Made by a program: the position numbers and the translations under genes
Part shown: one piece after another, positions 7,190 through 16,300 of the stretch
How the letters are laid out: each line of letters opens with the position of its first letter
How positions within the stretch are numbered: position 1 is the first letter of the stretch
Notes under the pieces: model-generated
Told to the model about the DNA's origin: nothing
Database searches by the model: none
Seen by the model: the letters and a program-made list of their open reading frames with translations, nothing else
Assembly: GCA_016938235.1 (NCBI GenBank)
Contig: JAFGVA010000149.1
Span: 1 to 35,729 of the forward strand
Direction: 5' to 3'
DNA: 35,729 nt
Source: Bacteroidales bacterium
GTDB lineage: Bacteria; Bacteroidota; Bacteroidia; Bacteroidales; UBA10428

Positions 7190-8817
7190 CAAATCAAATT
7201 AAAATACCCATACTCCTATTAATCTTTATTATAAGGTTTTCAAGCTATTCCCATGCACAATACCTGAAAAATCCATCCTTAGAAGGTTCGATTGGGGGTA
7301 GCGGACAGCCTGTTGATTGGCAAAGAGAGGCAGATCATGACTGGAGCGATCCTGATTTGTTTACAATATACAGTCCAATGGGATTAGCAAAAGTATATTC
7401 TCCGGTCGACGGAGAAATTTTCACACTCTATAGAAGTCGGGGAACAACCTATGCAGAATCGTGGCACGCTCCCAGACAAAGAGAATATTCATACCAGGAA
7501 CTAATAAAACCATTGGAAGCCTGGTCTTGTTTTAAATTTAAAGCATCATTGGCTTTTAATTCCTTTCATGAAGTTCAGGATTCTGACCCTGAACTTGTAG
7601 ACAAAGCATTCCCGCTCACCCTTCAACTTTGGGGTGGTCATGGACCTTATGACCGTCAAAAATTACTTTTTGAAAGTGACCCTGTTGATAATGAAGACTG
7701 GGAAGAGTACACATTTTATTTTTCCACCGCCGATGAGCAATTTGAATGGATTCTGTTTGAAGTACAATGGGACACTATTAATATACGGCCAGAACCTTAT
7801 AATGGAATGATGCTTATCGATAACCTGGCTCTGGAGCGAGTCGGAGATATGAGTGACCTGGAAGTGGATATAGATACAATTTATTACAAGGGTGACGGAC
7901 TAACAAGTTTAATTGCAACAGAAGGATTATCGTATAAATGGTTCCCTTCGGAATGGCTGACAGACCCAAATATTCAAAATCCGGTTATTACGGGTTTTCA
8001 GGACAGCTTTAAAGTGGTTATTGAAGAAACAGATGCCTGTCCGGTTACCGAGAAGTTCATTATTATACTTAATTGTGACACGATGTATCCCGGTGCTTAT
8101 TTTCATCAGCGTGATGTGTATTACAAGTACGAAAAAAACATTCATCTTGAAGCATCGCCCGGCAATACATATAGCTGGGAGCCGCAAATCAATTTATCGG
8201 CATACGATGTTCAATCGCCTTATATGACAGCCTATAACGAAAGTTATGTTGTTACTGTTTTCGACAAATATGGCTGTACTTTTCAGGAAAGGTACTTTAT
8301 ACGACTGGTTTGCGATACTTTGTTTCCGGAGAAAACGATTATGGTTCTGGACTCAATTATCCCGGGCGATTCAGAGTTTAAACTCTCAGCAAAATATGGA
8401 TGGCCGGTTGCATCATGGTCGCCAAATAAATTTTTAAGCTGCAATGATTGCGATGAGCCAGTAGCTACTCCTGAAGTTACAACGACCTACTCGGTTGAGC
8501 TGGAAGACAATTTTGGGTGCATCCATGAAGAATTATTTCGCTTGGAAATTTTACTTGAGGTACCTGATGTAATTACCCCCAACATGGATGGTTTTAATGA
8601 TTGCTTTCGGGTTTTTGGTTTGCCTTCATATTCATTTTTATATATCTATACAAAAACAGGTCAGCTTGTTAAGTCATTTAATTCGTATACCGGTGAACAA
8701 TGTTGGCGTGGTGAAGATAAAAATGGCTATCCGCTCGAAACAGGAACATACTGGTATGTTATTGGACATGAGGAATACGGGACATTAAAAACAGGGTATG
8801 TTTTTATAAAACGATAA
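7186..8817 (+). CDS. Secreted protein with T9SS type B (CHU_C) sorting domain
   Basis: This protein has 543 residues. The signal peptide is MTNQIKIPILLLIFIIRF, ending at about SHAQ. Residues 25-215 resemble the carbohydrate-binding/jelly-roll-like region often found at the N terminus of CHU_C proteins (YLKNPSLEG, LQLWGG, WILFEVQW, MMLIDNLALE). Then come three short Cys-containing Ig/PKD-like repeats (about 225-465). The C-terminal ~85 residues are the gliding-motility-associated domain (VPDVITPNMDGFND, LYIYTKTGQLV, WRGEDKNGYPLETGTYWYVI). That domain directs export through the type IX system and retention at the surface. The start overlaps the SprF-like gene upstream. The stop (8815-8817) touches the stop of the convergent gene at 8818 with no spacer and no hairpin. 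Confidence 0.88.
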   Translation: MTNQIKIPILLLIFIIRFSSYSHAQYLKNPSLEGSIGGSGQPVDWQREADHDWSDPDLFTIYSPMGLAKVYSPVDGEIFTLYRSRGTTYAESWHAPRQREYSYQELIKPLEAWSCFKFKASLAFNSFHEVQDSDPELVDKAFPLTLQLWGGHGPYDRQKLLFESDPVDNEDWEEYTFYFSTADEQFEWILFEVQWDTINIRPEPYNGMMLIDNLALERVGDMSDLEVDIDTIYYKGDGLTSLIATEGLSYKWFPSEWLTDPNIQNPVITGFQDSFKVVIEETDACPVTEKFIIILNCDTMYPGAYFHQRDVYYKYEKNIHLEASPGNTYSWEPQINLSAYDVQSPYMTAYNESYVVTVFDKYGCTFQERYFIRLVCDTLFPEKTIMVLDSIIPGDSEFKLSAKYGWPVASWSPNKFLSCNDCDEPVATPEVTTTYSVELEDNFGCIHEELFRLEILLEVPDVITPNMDGFNDCFRVFGLPSYSFLYIYTKTGQLVKSFNSYTGEQCWRGEDKNGYPLETGTYWYVIGHEEYGTLKTGYVFIKR

Positions 8818-9261
8818 TCAAATCCATCTTCGCACCTTATTTTTGTAATCAAGATAGTCTTGTTTGAAAACACTTGTCAGCAGTCTTTCTTCTTTAGGTA
8901 TAAATACAATCCTGATTATCCCCAGAAAACAAAAAGCTGCCAGAATAGAAAAAAGGTTCATAAAGCAAACTGCAATACCCAGCAAAAGTAAAAACATACC
9001 AATATACATTGGATTACGGGTTCTTGAAAAGACTCCTTCGGTAATTAAAGCAGTCGATTCTTTTATATCGAGGGTAGTTTGTTGCTTTTTAAACAGATCA
9101 CGAGATTTTCCCATTATTGTAAAACCGGTGAACGTTATTGCCAAACCAGATAAATTGTATGGAAAACTGATTAAATTAAATTCTTTATATGCAAAGTGGA
9201 AAAGAACTATTAAACAAAAAGTAATTACTACAAAAACTGGTGGTATAACAAAGCGTTTCAT
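8818..9261 (-). CDS. Small membrane methyltransferase (isoprenylcysteine carboxyl methyltransferase / phospholipid methyltransferase-like)
   Basis: This 147-residue protein has about four hydrophobic segments and the family signature RTRNPMYIGMFLLLLGIAV in the C-terminal half, then a terminal PKEERLLTSVFKQDYLDYKNKVRRWI. The RxxxPxYxG and EE motifs belong to the ICMT/PEMT fold that binds S-adenosylmethionine in the membrane. The substrate in bacteria of this group is not known. Its ATG (9259-9261) follows the M43-like gene's stop codon (9262-9264) with no gap, so it is the last gene of a four-gene minus-strand operon. The antisense 136-codon frame is a shadow. Confidence 0.8.
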   Translation of the reverse strand: MKRFVIPPVFVVITFCLIVLFHFAYKEFNLISFPYNLSGLAITFTGFTIMGKSRDLFKKQQTTLDIKESTALITEGVFSRTRNPMYIGMFLLLLGIAVCFMNLFSILAAFCFLGIIRIVFIPKEERLLTSVFKQDYLDYKNKVRRWI

Positions 9262-10134
9262 CTATCTCAAGTAACTTCTGTAATTTCTATAGTAATAATG
9301 CATTCTTCGGTATTGCTCGTTTGTAAAAATACATTTGCAATAATCCGGTCCGTCAGTCATGAAGTTTGCTACAGAAGGAACATACCAGTCTGCGTTCGGA
9401 TCTTTTGTCCAGCCCGTATATTCACAATCACCATTAACCATACCTAATATTCCGGGATCGGCCCAGGTGTCACAAATCATATCGCCTGCTCCGGAACAAT
9501 TACTACTGTCAACCAGTTCTATCCCGGCCACTATGTCATATGTCGAAAGTAAACCAAGAAAATGACCTATCTGAGTTGCCAGGTTTTTTGATGTTACAAA
9601 GTCCTTGTCAAGAAAAATACTGTTGTTAGTAGTGTCAACAGGAAAAAAAGTGAATCCGTAATAAGCAGTAGCACCATCAACTAAAATAGTGTCAACAAGA
9701 AAGAGATTTAGCACACTTTCAATCTCGTATTTTACTTTTACTTCAATATCACCATCAAAATCAGGCTGTACCCCATAAGGATATTCAGGAATATATTTAA
9801 TCTCTTTTAATTCAAAATTTATGCCTATCGGTTCAAAGTACGGATTTACATCTACAATTGCCGAAGTGATTACAGATTCTTCAATTGCGGCTTCTCCCCG
9901 GGCATTATTGGTTACAAAAACATATATCGGGATGGTAACAGACAAGCCTGCCATTGAGGGGTCAAAAGGTTTTGCAGTTTCTTCGGCAAGATTATCATTA
10001 AGTAGTTGTATATATTGCGTATTGCCGATAGAACCATCTGGAAGTTGTGCATTCACAGAATTGCATAAACATGCTATGCTACAAAGCATAACAGCAATAA
10101 TACTGTTTTTAAAATTTACAATCATTTTATTCAT
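9262..10134 (-). CDS. M43 (pappalysin/cytophagalysin)-like secreted protein with a degenerate zinc site; probable pseudoprotease
   Basis: This 290-residue protein has a signal peptide ending at SVNAQ (about residue 30). The C-terminal half follows M43 metalloproteases closely: CDTWADPG, YTGWTKDPN, the Met-turn-like NFMTDG with nearby Cys residues, and a terminal FTNEQYRRM. The zinc motif HExxHxxGxxH reads TQIGHFLGLLS at residues 187-197: the first His is Thr, the catalytic Glu is Gln and the third His is Ser. Only His191 and Gly194 remain. I checked this by reverse-complementing bases 9541-9600. Peptidase activity is therefore unlikely, and a binding or structural role is inferred. It starts 3 bases after the OmpA-family gene's stop. 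The frame is intact, which argues against a decaying pseudogene. Confidence 0.8.
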   Translation of the reverse strand: MNKMIVNFKNSIIAVMLCSIACLCNSVNAQLPDGSIGNTQYIQLLNDNLAEETAKPFDPSMAGLSVTIPIYVFVTNNARGEAAIEESVITSAIVDVNPYFEPIGINFELKEIKYIPEYPYGVQPDFDGDIEVKVKYEIESVLNLFLVDTILVDGATAYYGFTFFPVDTTNNSIFLDKDFVTSKNLATQIGHFLGLLSTYDIVAGIELVDSSNCSGAGDMICDTWADPGILGMVNGDCEYTGWTKDPNADWYVPSVANFMTDGPDYCKCIFTNEQYRRMHYYYRNYRSYLR

Positions 10135-10137
10135 TTT

Positions 10138-12231
10138 CTATTCGTCTATGTAGAATGAACTAACCTCACCCACCACTTTAAGCTCCGTTCTTCGGTTTAA
10201 TTGTCTGTTTACAGGATTGTCAGAGCCATCGGGATTTGTATTAGGTGCAATTGGCCTGGATTCGCCATAGCCTTTTGCTACAAGTCGGTCAACAGATACA
10301 CCCTTTCCGGCAAGGTAATTAACCACACTCTCCGATCGTCTTTGTGAAAGCCTGATATTGTATTCGTCTGTACCGGTACTATCGGTATGCGAACCTATCT
10401 CGATAATTGCATTGGGGAACAAATCGAAAAGAGGCATAAATACAGTATCTATAGTTAATCGGGCTTCTTTTGTCAGCCGTGATTTATCATGTTCGTAATA
10501 AACATTTACCCGAACAGTAATTTCGGGAAGCTTATTTACCGCTGTAATTCCCAGATTAATAGTATCTGCACATTTAATATTTTTTGTACTTAGCCTAAGC
10601 CTTCTGTCGAAAAAACCAAAATTCTTAACAATAACCGAATAGTTCTTATGCATATCAAGCATTAACTTATAGCTGCCATCATCTTTTGTTTTTGTCTGGG
10701 CAACAAGAACTTCATTATTAGTACTGTCAACATCATACACAAACACCGAAACACCCCCAACAGGTTGATTGTCCTCGGGATATTCCAATCCCAGGTTATA
10801 TCGTTCGTTTAACTCGTCATAAAAATCGTAATTTGTGCTGTTTATTACTTTACCGGTTATATTAGCTTTTATACATTCGTTATAACTGAAGTAAAAAATA
10901 TCGTCGCAACAACTTCCGTTGTCCATATCCAGCGCTTCTGCACGATTCGAAGTAAAATAGCCGTCAGTACCATTTTCTGTAATTAAATAATTATCGTCGA
11001 AAGGCGAATTTATAGGTTTTGGGAAAGCTGTAGGATCCGTCCACCGGTTTCCCGAACCATTTGATTTATAAATATCAAAACCACCGAATCCGTGGTGACC
11101 TTTTGAGCTAAAATACAATGTGCGTGTAGCCTGATCGTAAAACGGAGTAGCCTCATCTTCGTAGCTATTAATGGTTCTTCCAAGGTTTCTGGGTTCGCGA
11201 TATTCACCTGTTCTTTTGTTGGGTTCGGTGTACCAGATATCCCATCCACCTTTTCCACCCGGACGATCCGACACAAAATAAAGTATTTCTGAATTTTTTC
11301 TGAGATTATTACCCAGAGCAGGTTGAGTTGTAGTATAGCTTTCGCTGTTCACCGGGTAAGGCAGTTTTTCAGGCTCCTGCCATTCGCCATCAAGTTTTTC
11401 ACTTTTGTAGATTGAACAAATAATTTTATTTTGCCAGTTCTTTTCACAGCGGGTAAAATACATTTGCATACCATCTGGCGAAAAAACTGCGTTCCCAACA
11501 TGAAACTCACCCTTGTTTATTGTTTCATCGAAAGGCTTTTGAAAGGCCCATTCATTTCCCTGACCTTTGGCAAGGTATAATTTTCTGAAGTTATCACCAG
11601 TAACAGATGCATTATCTTCCTTTAAAGAACCATAAACCATGGTATTTTCATCAAGAAGGAAAGGACTAAACTCAATATGAGGCTGATTTATAGATGAACT
11701 TAGGTGAATAATATTCACATCGGCTAATGAATCGGATTGTATGCTGGCCCATTCAGCGTTTTTAATCTTTACCTGGGCTCTTCGGCGGTAATTATCTTTG
11801 TCTTTCTTCCCCCGGTATATTCTTCTGAATTCATTAAAATAGTTTATTGCTTCATCGTACTTTTCGAGGTTCATCAAAACATCGGCTTTATAATAGGCAC
11901 TAAGCGGAAATTTTGAAGGTTTTGTATTCAGCACAGAATCGTAGTAGTTATTAGCCATTGAATAATCGCGCATATCGTAATAAAGATTGGCCAACCTGTA
12001 CATTAATTTAACGTCATCGCCTCCAGCTTCGAAATATTGCTGATAATAGCTTATTGCATCGTAATACAATCCGATTCGGTAGCTTTTATCGGCCTTTTTC
12101 TTCATCTCGCTCTGAAATGATTTTAAAGTATCACTATCAGTATCGATATAAGCATAAACAAAAGACATGTTTAAAAGCAAACAAATGATTGCTGTCAGTA
12201 ATGTTTTATATATATTTTTTATCCCTTTCAC
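10138..12231 (-). CDS. OmpA family protein with TPR and PD40/WD40-like repeats (PorE-like)
   Basis: This protein has 697 residues. After a signal peptide (MKGIKNIYKTLLTAIICLLL) come TPR repeats (about 30-150), a PD40/WD40-like beta-propeller (about 190-430; NAVFSPDGMQMYFTR, LYFSSKGHHGFGGFDIY), a carboxypeptidase-regulatory-like beta domain (about 470-560) and an OmpA peptidoglycan-binding domain (about 580-690; GSHTDSTGTDEYNIRLSQRR, NRQLNRRTEL). This order matches PorE and its paralogues, which anchor the type IX machinery to peptidoglycan. Paralogues beside PorP/SprF genes are common, so the exact role is open. The start is a GTG (no ATG fits), 9 bases after the SprF-like gene's stop. Antisense frames here are shadows. 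Confidence 0.9.
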   Translation of the reverse strand: MKGIKNIYKTLLTAIICLLLNMSFVYAYIDTDSDTLKSFQSEMKKKADKSYRIGLYYDAISYYQQYFEAGGDDVKLMYRLANLYYDMRDYSMANNYYDSVLNTKPSKFPLSAYYKADVLMNLEKYDEAINYFNEFRRIYRGKKDKDNYRRRAQVKIKNAEWASIQSDSLADVNIIHLSSSINQPHIEFSPFLLDENTMVYGSLKEDNASVTGDNFRKLYLAKGQGNEWAFQKPFDETINKGEFHVGNAVFSPDGMQMYFTRCEKNWQNKIICSIYKSEKLDGEWQEPEKLPYPVNSESYTTTQPALGNNLRKNSEILYFVSDRPGGKGGWDIWYTEPNKRTGEYREPRNLGRTINSYEDEATPFYDQATRTLYFSSKGHHGFGGFDIYKSNGSGNRWTDPTAFPKPINSPFDDNYLITENGTDGYFTSNRAEALDMDNGSCCDDIFYFSYNECIKANITGKVINSTNYDFYDELNERYNLGLEYPEDNQPVGGVSVFVYDVDSTNNEVLVAQTKTKDDGSYKLMLDMHKNYSVIVKNFGFFDRRLRLSTKNIKCADTINLGITAVNKLPEITVRVNVYYEHDKSRLTKEARLTIDTVFMPLFDLFPNAIIEIGSHTDSTGTDEYNIRLSQRRSESVVNYLAGKGVSVDRLVAKGYGESRPIAPNTNPDGSDNPVNRQLNRRTELKVVGEVSSFYIDE

Positions 12232-12240
12232 TCGTAGTAG

Positions 12241-13281
12241 TTATAACATAAAACAAGGCTCATCCGTGCTTTTGGTTTTACTGTTTCCGGCTTTATAAAC
12301 AACAGATATTTCATACCCTCCCTGGAAATTTGAAACTTTTCTTAAACTCGAAATATTTAGATCGTATGAAACACATACATCAAAACCTGCTACAGAGGCA
12401 CCTGCGCCAACAATAAAAGCATCAAAATTTTTTACCGGATTTATTCTGAATGCGGAAAGTGCAAACACCTTCTGAATTGGACTGACATCAGTTTGTGGAT
12501 AATAGTCCAGCAAAGTTCCGGCATTAAATTCTCTTCCACCTCCGGTATAACTAATTAAACCCTGAGGATTTAATGCAAACCGACTGTTTAAGGGAATAAA
12601 TACACCTCCATGCAAAGTGTATTTTAAGGGCAAAGGGTCTGCGTCATTTTCATTATAAAACGACTCAACCGGTCGAGTCAGATGATTAATACTAAACCCG
12701 GCCGAGGTCTTCAGGTTTTTTATTCTTGACTGCCATAACACACCCGCATTTAAATCAATGTATCTGAAATCCTCGTTTAATCCTGTTTCGCTAAATGGCA
12801 GACTATAATCTTCGCTTGTCGGATCAAACTGATTGCCAAACACGAGGTTTTCATTGGAATATTTTTTTGCAACAAAACCAGGCTGAACACCCAAAATTAA
12901 CCTGTGATTTCTGTAATAGACCGAATGACTTAATGAGACGAAGAATTTATCTACGTTAAGATAATTTCCCGAAGATTGGTCGTGAACCATCATTGCACCT
13001 ATTCCGGACTGCCTGTTTAACAGTGTAAAGCTGCCGTCAATAGCCAACATTAGTGTATTGTACGGATAATCAATTCTTTGCCATTGACTACGATAATCAT
13101 TTGTAAACCTGACATTAGACAAGGATGAACCCGTATTTGCCGGATTTAATACCAGTGGAGTGGACTGAATTTGAGAAAAATGAATATCTTGTGCAAAAAT
13201 TACAGCACACTTGCAGAATAGTAAAATTAATAAGAGATTTACTATTTTTAAAGACAGTAATTTTTTACAGTCTGAAATCAT
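12241..13281 (-). CDS. PorP/SprF family type IX secretion membrane protein
   Basis: This 346-residue protein carries the family's hallmark after the signal peptide: QDIHFSQIQSTPLVLNPANTG, then FTNDYRSQW, with an outer-membrane beta-strand pattern to the end (GGYEISVVY). A frame from a TTG at 13308 exists, but the ATG at 13281 gives the better signal peptide (MISDCKKLLSLKIVNLLLIL, cleaved near IFAQ). It is the first gene of a minus operon with the OmpA-family protein, the M43-like protein and the membrane methyltransferase. The giant PKD/CHU_C adhesin is divergent, with only 28 bases between the two ATGs. By analogy with SprF-SprB this protein may serve that adhesin (inference). Confidence 0.87.
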   Translation of the reverse strand: MISDCKKLLSLKIVNLLLILLFCKCAVIFAQDIHFSQIQSTPLVLNPANTGSSLSNVRFTNDYRSQWQRIDYPYNTLMLAIDGSFTLLNRQSGIGAMMVHDQSSGNYLNVDKFFVSLSHSVYYRNHRLILGVQPGFVAKKYSNENLVFGNQFDPTSEDYSLPFSETGLNEDFRYIDLNAGVLWQSRIKNLKTSAGFSINHLTRPVESFYNENDADPLPLKYTLHGGVFIPLNSRFALNPQGLISYTGGGREFNAGTLLDYYPQTDVSPIQKVFALSAFRINPVKNFDAFIVGAGASVAGFDVCVSYDLNISSLRKVSNFQGGYEISVVYKAGNSKTKSTDEPCFML

Positions 13282-13309
13282 AAACAATTTGATAAAGGTT
13301 CCAGCCAAA

Positions 13310-16300
13310 ATGACTTTTGTACAATATTATAAAAAATATACTAAAAAGTTTCTTACTACCAGTCTGATCCTTTTTATATTTCTTTTCGGCAGACTTTATT
13401 CGCAGACTCCGGGCTTTAACTATTCTTTAAGTAATAAATGTACTCCTTCGGTTGTAACCTTCACTAATACTTCGGTAATTAACCCGGCATACACCTATAT
13501 GTGGGACTTTGGAAAGGGTGGTCTTGTTTTTTCCACAAACATTAGCCTGGAAGAAGTTTACACCGATCCGGGGATTTATACTGTTACACTTAGCATAATA
13601 AACGGTACAGATACCAATTCCACATCAAAATCGTTTAGTCTGGCAGCCGGACCAACCGCATTGATTGATATTGATGAAAATGAAGGATGTGTTCCATTTA
13701 CTATAAACTATTCTGATGCCTCAACTGCCGGTGACGGGGCTATAACAGATTATTTATGGGATTTCAGAACAGGAGAAATCCGAACAAGCAGCTCGGGTAA
13801 TTACACCTATGAAACTGCCGGTGAATATGATGTTTTCCTAAGTATAAAAGATGAAAACGGCTGCACCAGTTATTTTGAATCGAAGAACCTGGTAAAAGTA
13901 TATGATAATCCCGATGCAGAATTTAGCGCCTCCAGCAGGTTTAGCTGTTTTCCACCCTTGTATGTCGATTTTACCAATCTAACAGAAAGCGATAATAACA
14001 TCACCTCAGCCTGGACATTTGGAAACGGCAATTCGAGTTTGAATATTGATGGTTCGACAACTTATGATGAAAACGGTTCATACAGTGTTTCTTTAAAGGT
14101 AACAGATGATAATGGCTGTATTGATTCTATTTATAAAGAAGACTACATTTTTATTGGAAGACCTGAAGGAGATATTATTTTAATTCAAGGTATTGATACA
14201 CTCCCCTTGTCAGATTCAATATTATGTGCCGGAAATTATCTGGTTACATCTACCCTCCCTCAACAAACCGATTATAGCTGGACAGTTATTTACAACGGAG
14301 TAAAGCAGGAAATATCCACCAGTTCAATATTTTCAATTGATTTATTGGAGCCGGGAACGATTGATGTTAAGCTATTGTACGGTTTAAGAGGTTTTTGCCC
14401 CGACAGTATATTAAAAACATTTCTTATTGATGATATCGATGCTGATTTTGAACTAAACGATTATTATACGTGCGAGCTTCCAGTAACACTTGATATAGAG
14501 AACCTTTCGAATAGCGCAACAAATTATACCTGGGAAATGCCTGATGGATCAGTTGTAACTGATGAAAACCCCAGCTATGAGATTAAATTTCTTGACAGCT
14601 ACGAAAAAGAGTATATTCACGAACTTAATGAGTATTCTTATCATTTCAGGTTAATTGCAAGAAATGATCGCAATTGTGCTGACACAATGGTGAAAAGTTT
14701 TATTGCAGTTTTACCAATTGCCAGGCTAATGCCCGATACAGCTCAAGGTTGCGCACCACTAACGGTTATTTTCTCGGATAGCAGTAAATCGAAAGAACCG
14801 ATTTCGGAATGGAAATATTATATTGAATCGGATGAAATAGTAATGGATGATGAATCACCTGTTACACATACCTTCTCCGATGCCGGAATTTATAATGTTT
14901 TCTCAATAATAACCAACGATTCGGGGTGTGTTGATACCTCATACAATGTAAGCATTAAAGTTGGTGAAAAAATTGAGCCTGATTTTTCTGTATCTCCGGC
15001 AACCCTATGTTATGGAGACAAACTGGAACTATCAAACAATGTAACCCAGACTGGTATTTCCATTTCGTACAATTCGGCCGGTATATTTAATACAGCAGGA
15101 AGTCCGAATTCATCAACCGAAATTGAACTGAAACCAGATACAGCTGGAGTTTTTCCTGTGGATATGACTATTGATTATAACGGCTGTATAAGCAATAAAA
15201 CGGTGTTCGATGCAATTCAAATCAATAGACCTGTAGGAGGTTCGTTTTATGAAGAATTTGATTGTGACAGCTCCCTTGTATATAAATTAATTTCAGGAAT
15301 TGAAGGAGCCGAAAACCTGACCTGGAGTGTTAACGGGGATGCATTTATTGATGTTGATACTGTCGATTATAAATTCCCCTCGTCGGGCGATTATACTGTG
15401 AGTCTGACAGCAACAAACAGCACTTCGGGCTGTTCAATTACAAAAAACAAAATCATACAGGCAAGACAGGTTGAAGCCCTCATGGAGGTAAAAGCGACAG
15501 CCTGTTTAAACGAAGAACTTATTTTTAGTAGTGCAAAATCTGTTGATTATATCGATACCTGTCAGTATGAAGGATTTCTTTGGAAATGGGACGACACCAT
15601 AACACCAGACAGAAGAACTTATTTAACAAGCTATAAGCATACTTATATTGATACCGGAATATACCAACCAGTTTTGCTTGTTACCGGAATTAACGGTTGT
15701 ATGGCCAGCGACACAGCAACTGTTGAAGTAGTTCAGCCGGTTCCTGTGATAACTGCAAATCCAGGTGCAGGTTGTGGGCCAACGCTTAGCGTAGATCTTG
15801 AATTCGCAAATTACACTTCAGATATTATCAACTGGAGCTGGATTTTTGGAGATAACTATACGGAAATGTCGTCGACAAATTTGCTTGTAACTCATAATTA
15901 TAATAGCGTTATTGACAATACTTTTACCCCGGTTTTATTGGTTGAAGACATATACGGCTGTAGAAATTATGGTATTACAACAGTAAACATTACTGTACCA
16001 AGCTCACAGTTTCAGGCTAATCAACGTGGTATTTGTGCCGGAGAATCTGTTTTATTCAGCTTTTATGAAACGGAAATCGATTCGTTCCTTATTGATTTTG
16101 GCGATGGTTATTCCTCGAAAAATCAAAAAACACACACCTACCTCAATCCGGGAAATTATGATGTAAGCCTTACTGTATGGACAGACAGTTGCAGCACCAC
16201 TACTTCAAGAGATGATTTTATAATTGTTGACGACCTGAGTGCCGATTATACCATTTCATCATCAACCAGCAGCTGCTACCCGGTAACAATTGAATTCACG

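Noticed and set aside
8864-9274. Plus-strand frame of 136 codons
   Set aside because: It is antisense to the membrane methyltransferase, which has a clear family signature; the plus frame has none.
13211-13309. N-terminal extension of the PKD adhesin to base 13211
   Set aside because: It would overlap the signal-peptide coding region of the divergent PorP/SprF gene and bury the adhesin's own signal peptide; the ATG at 13310 is better.
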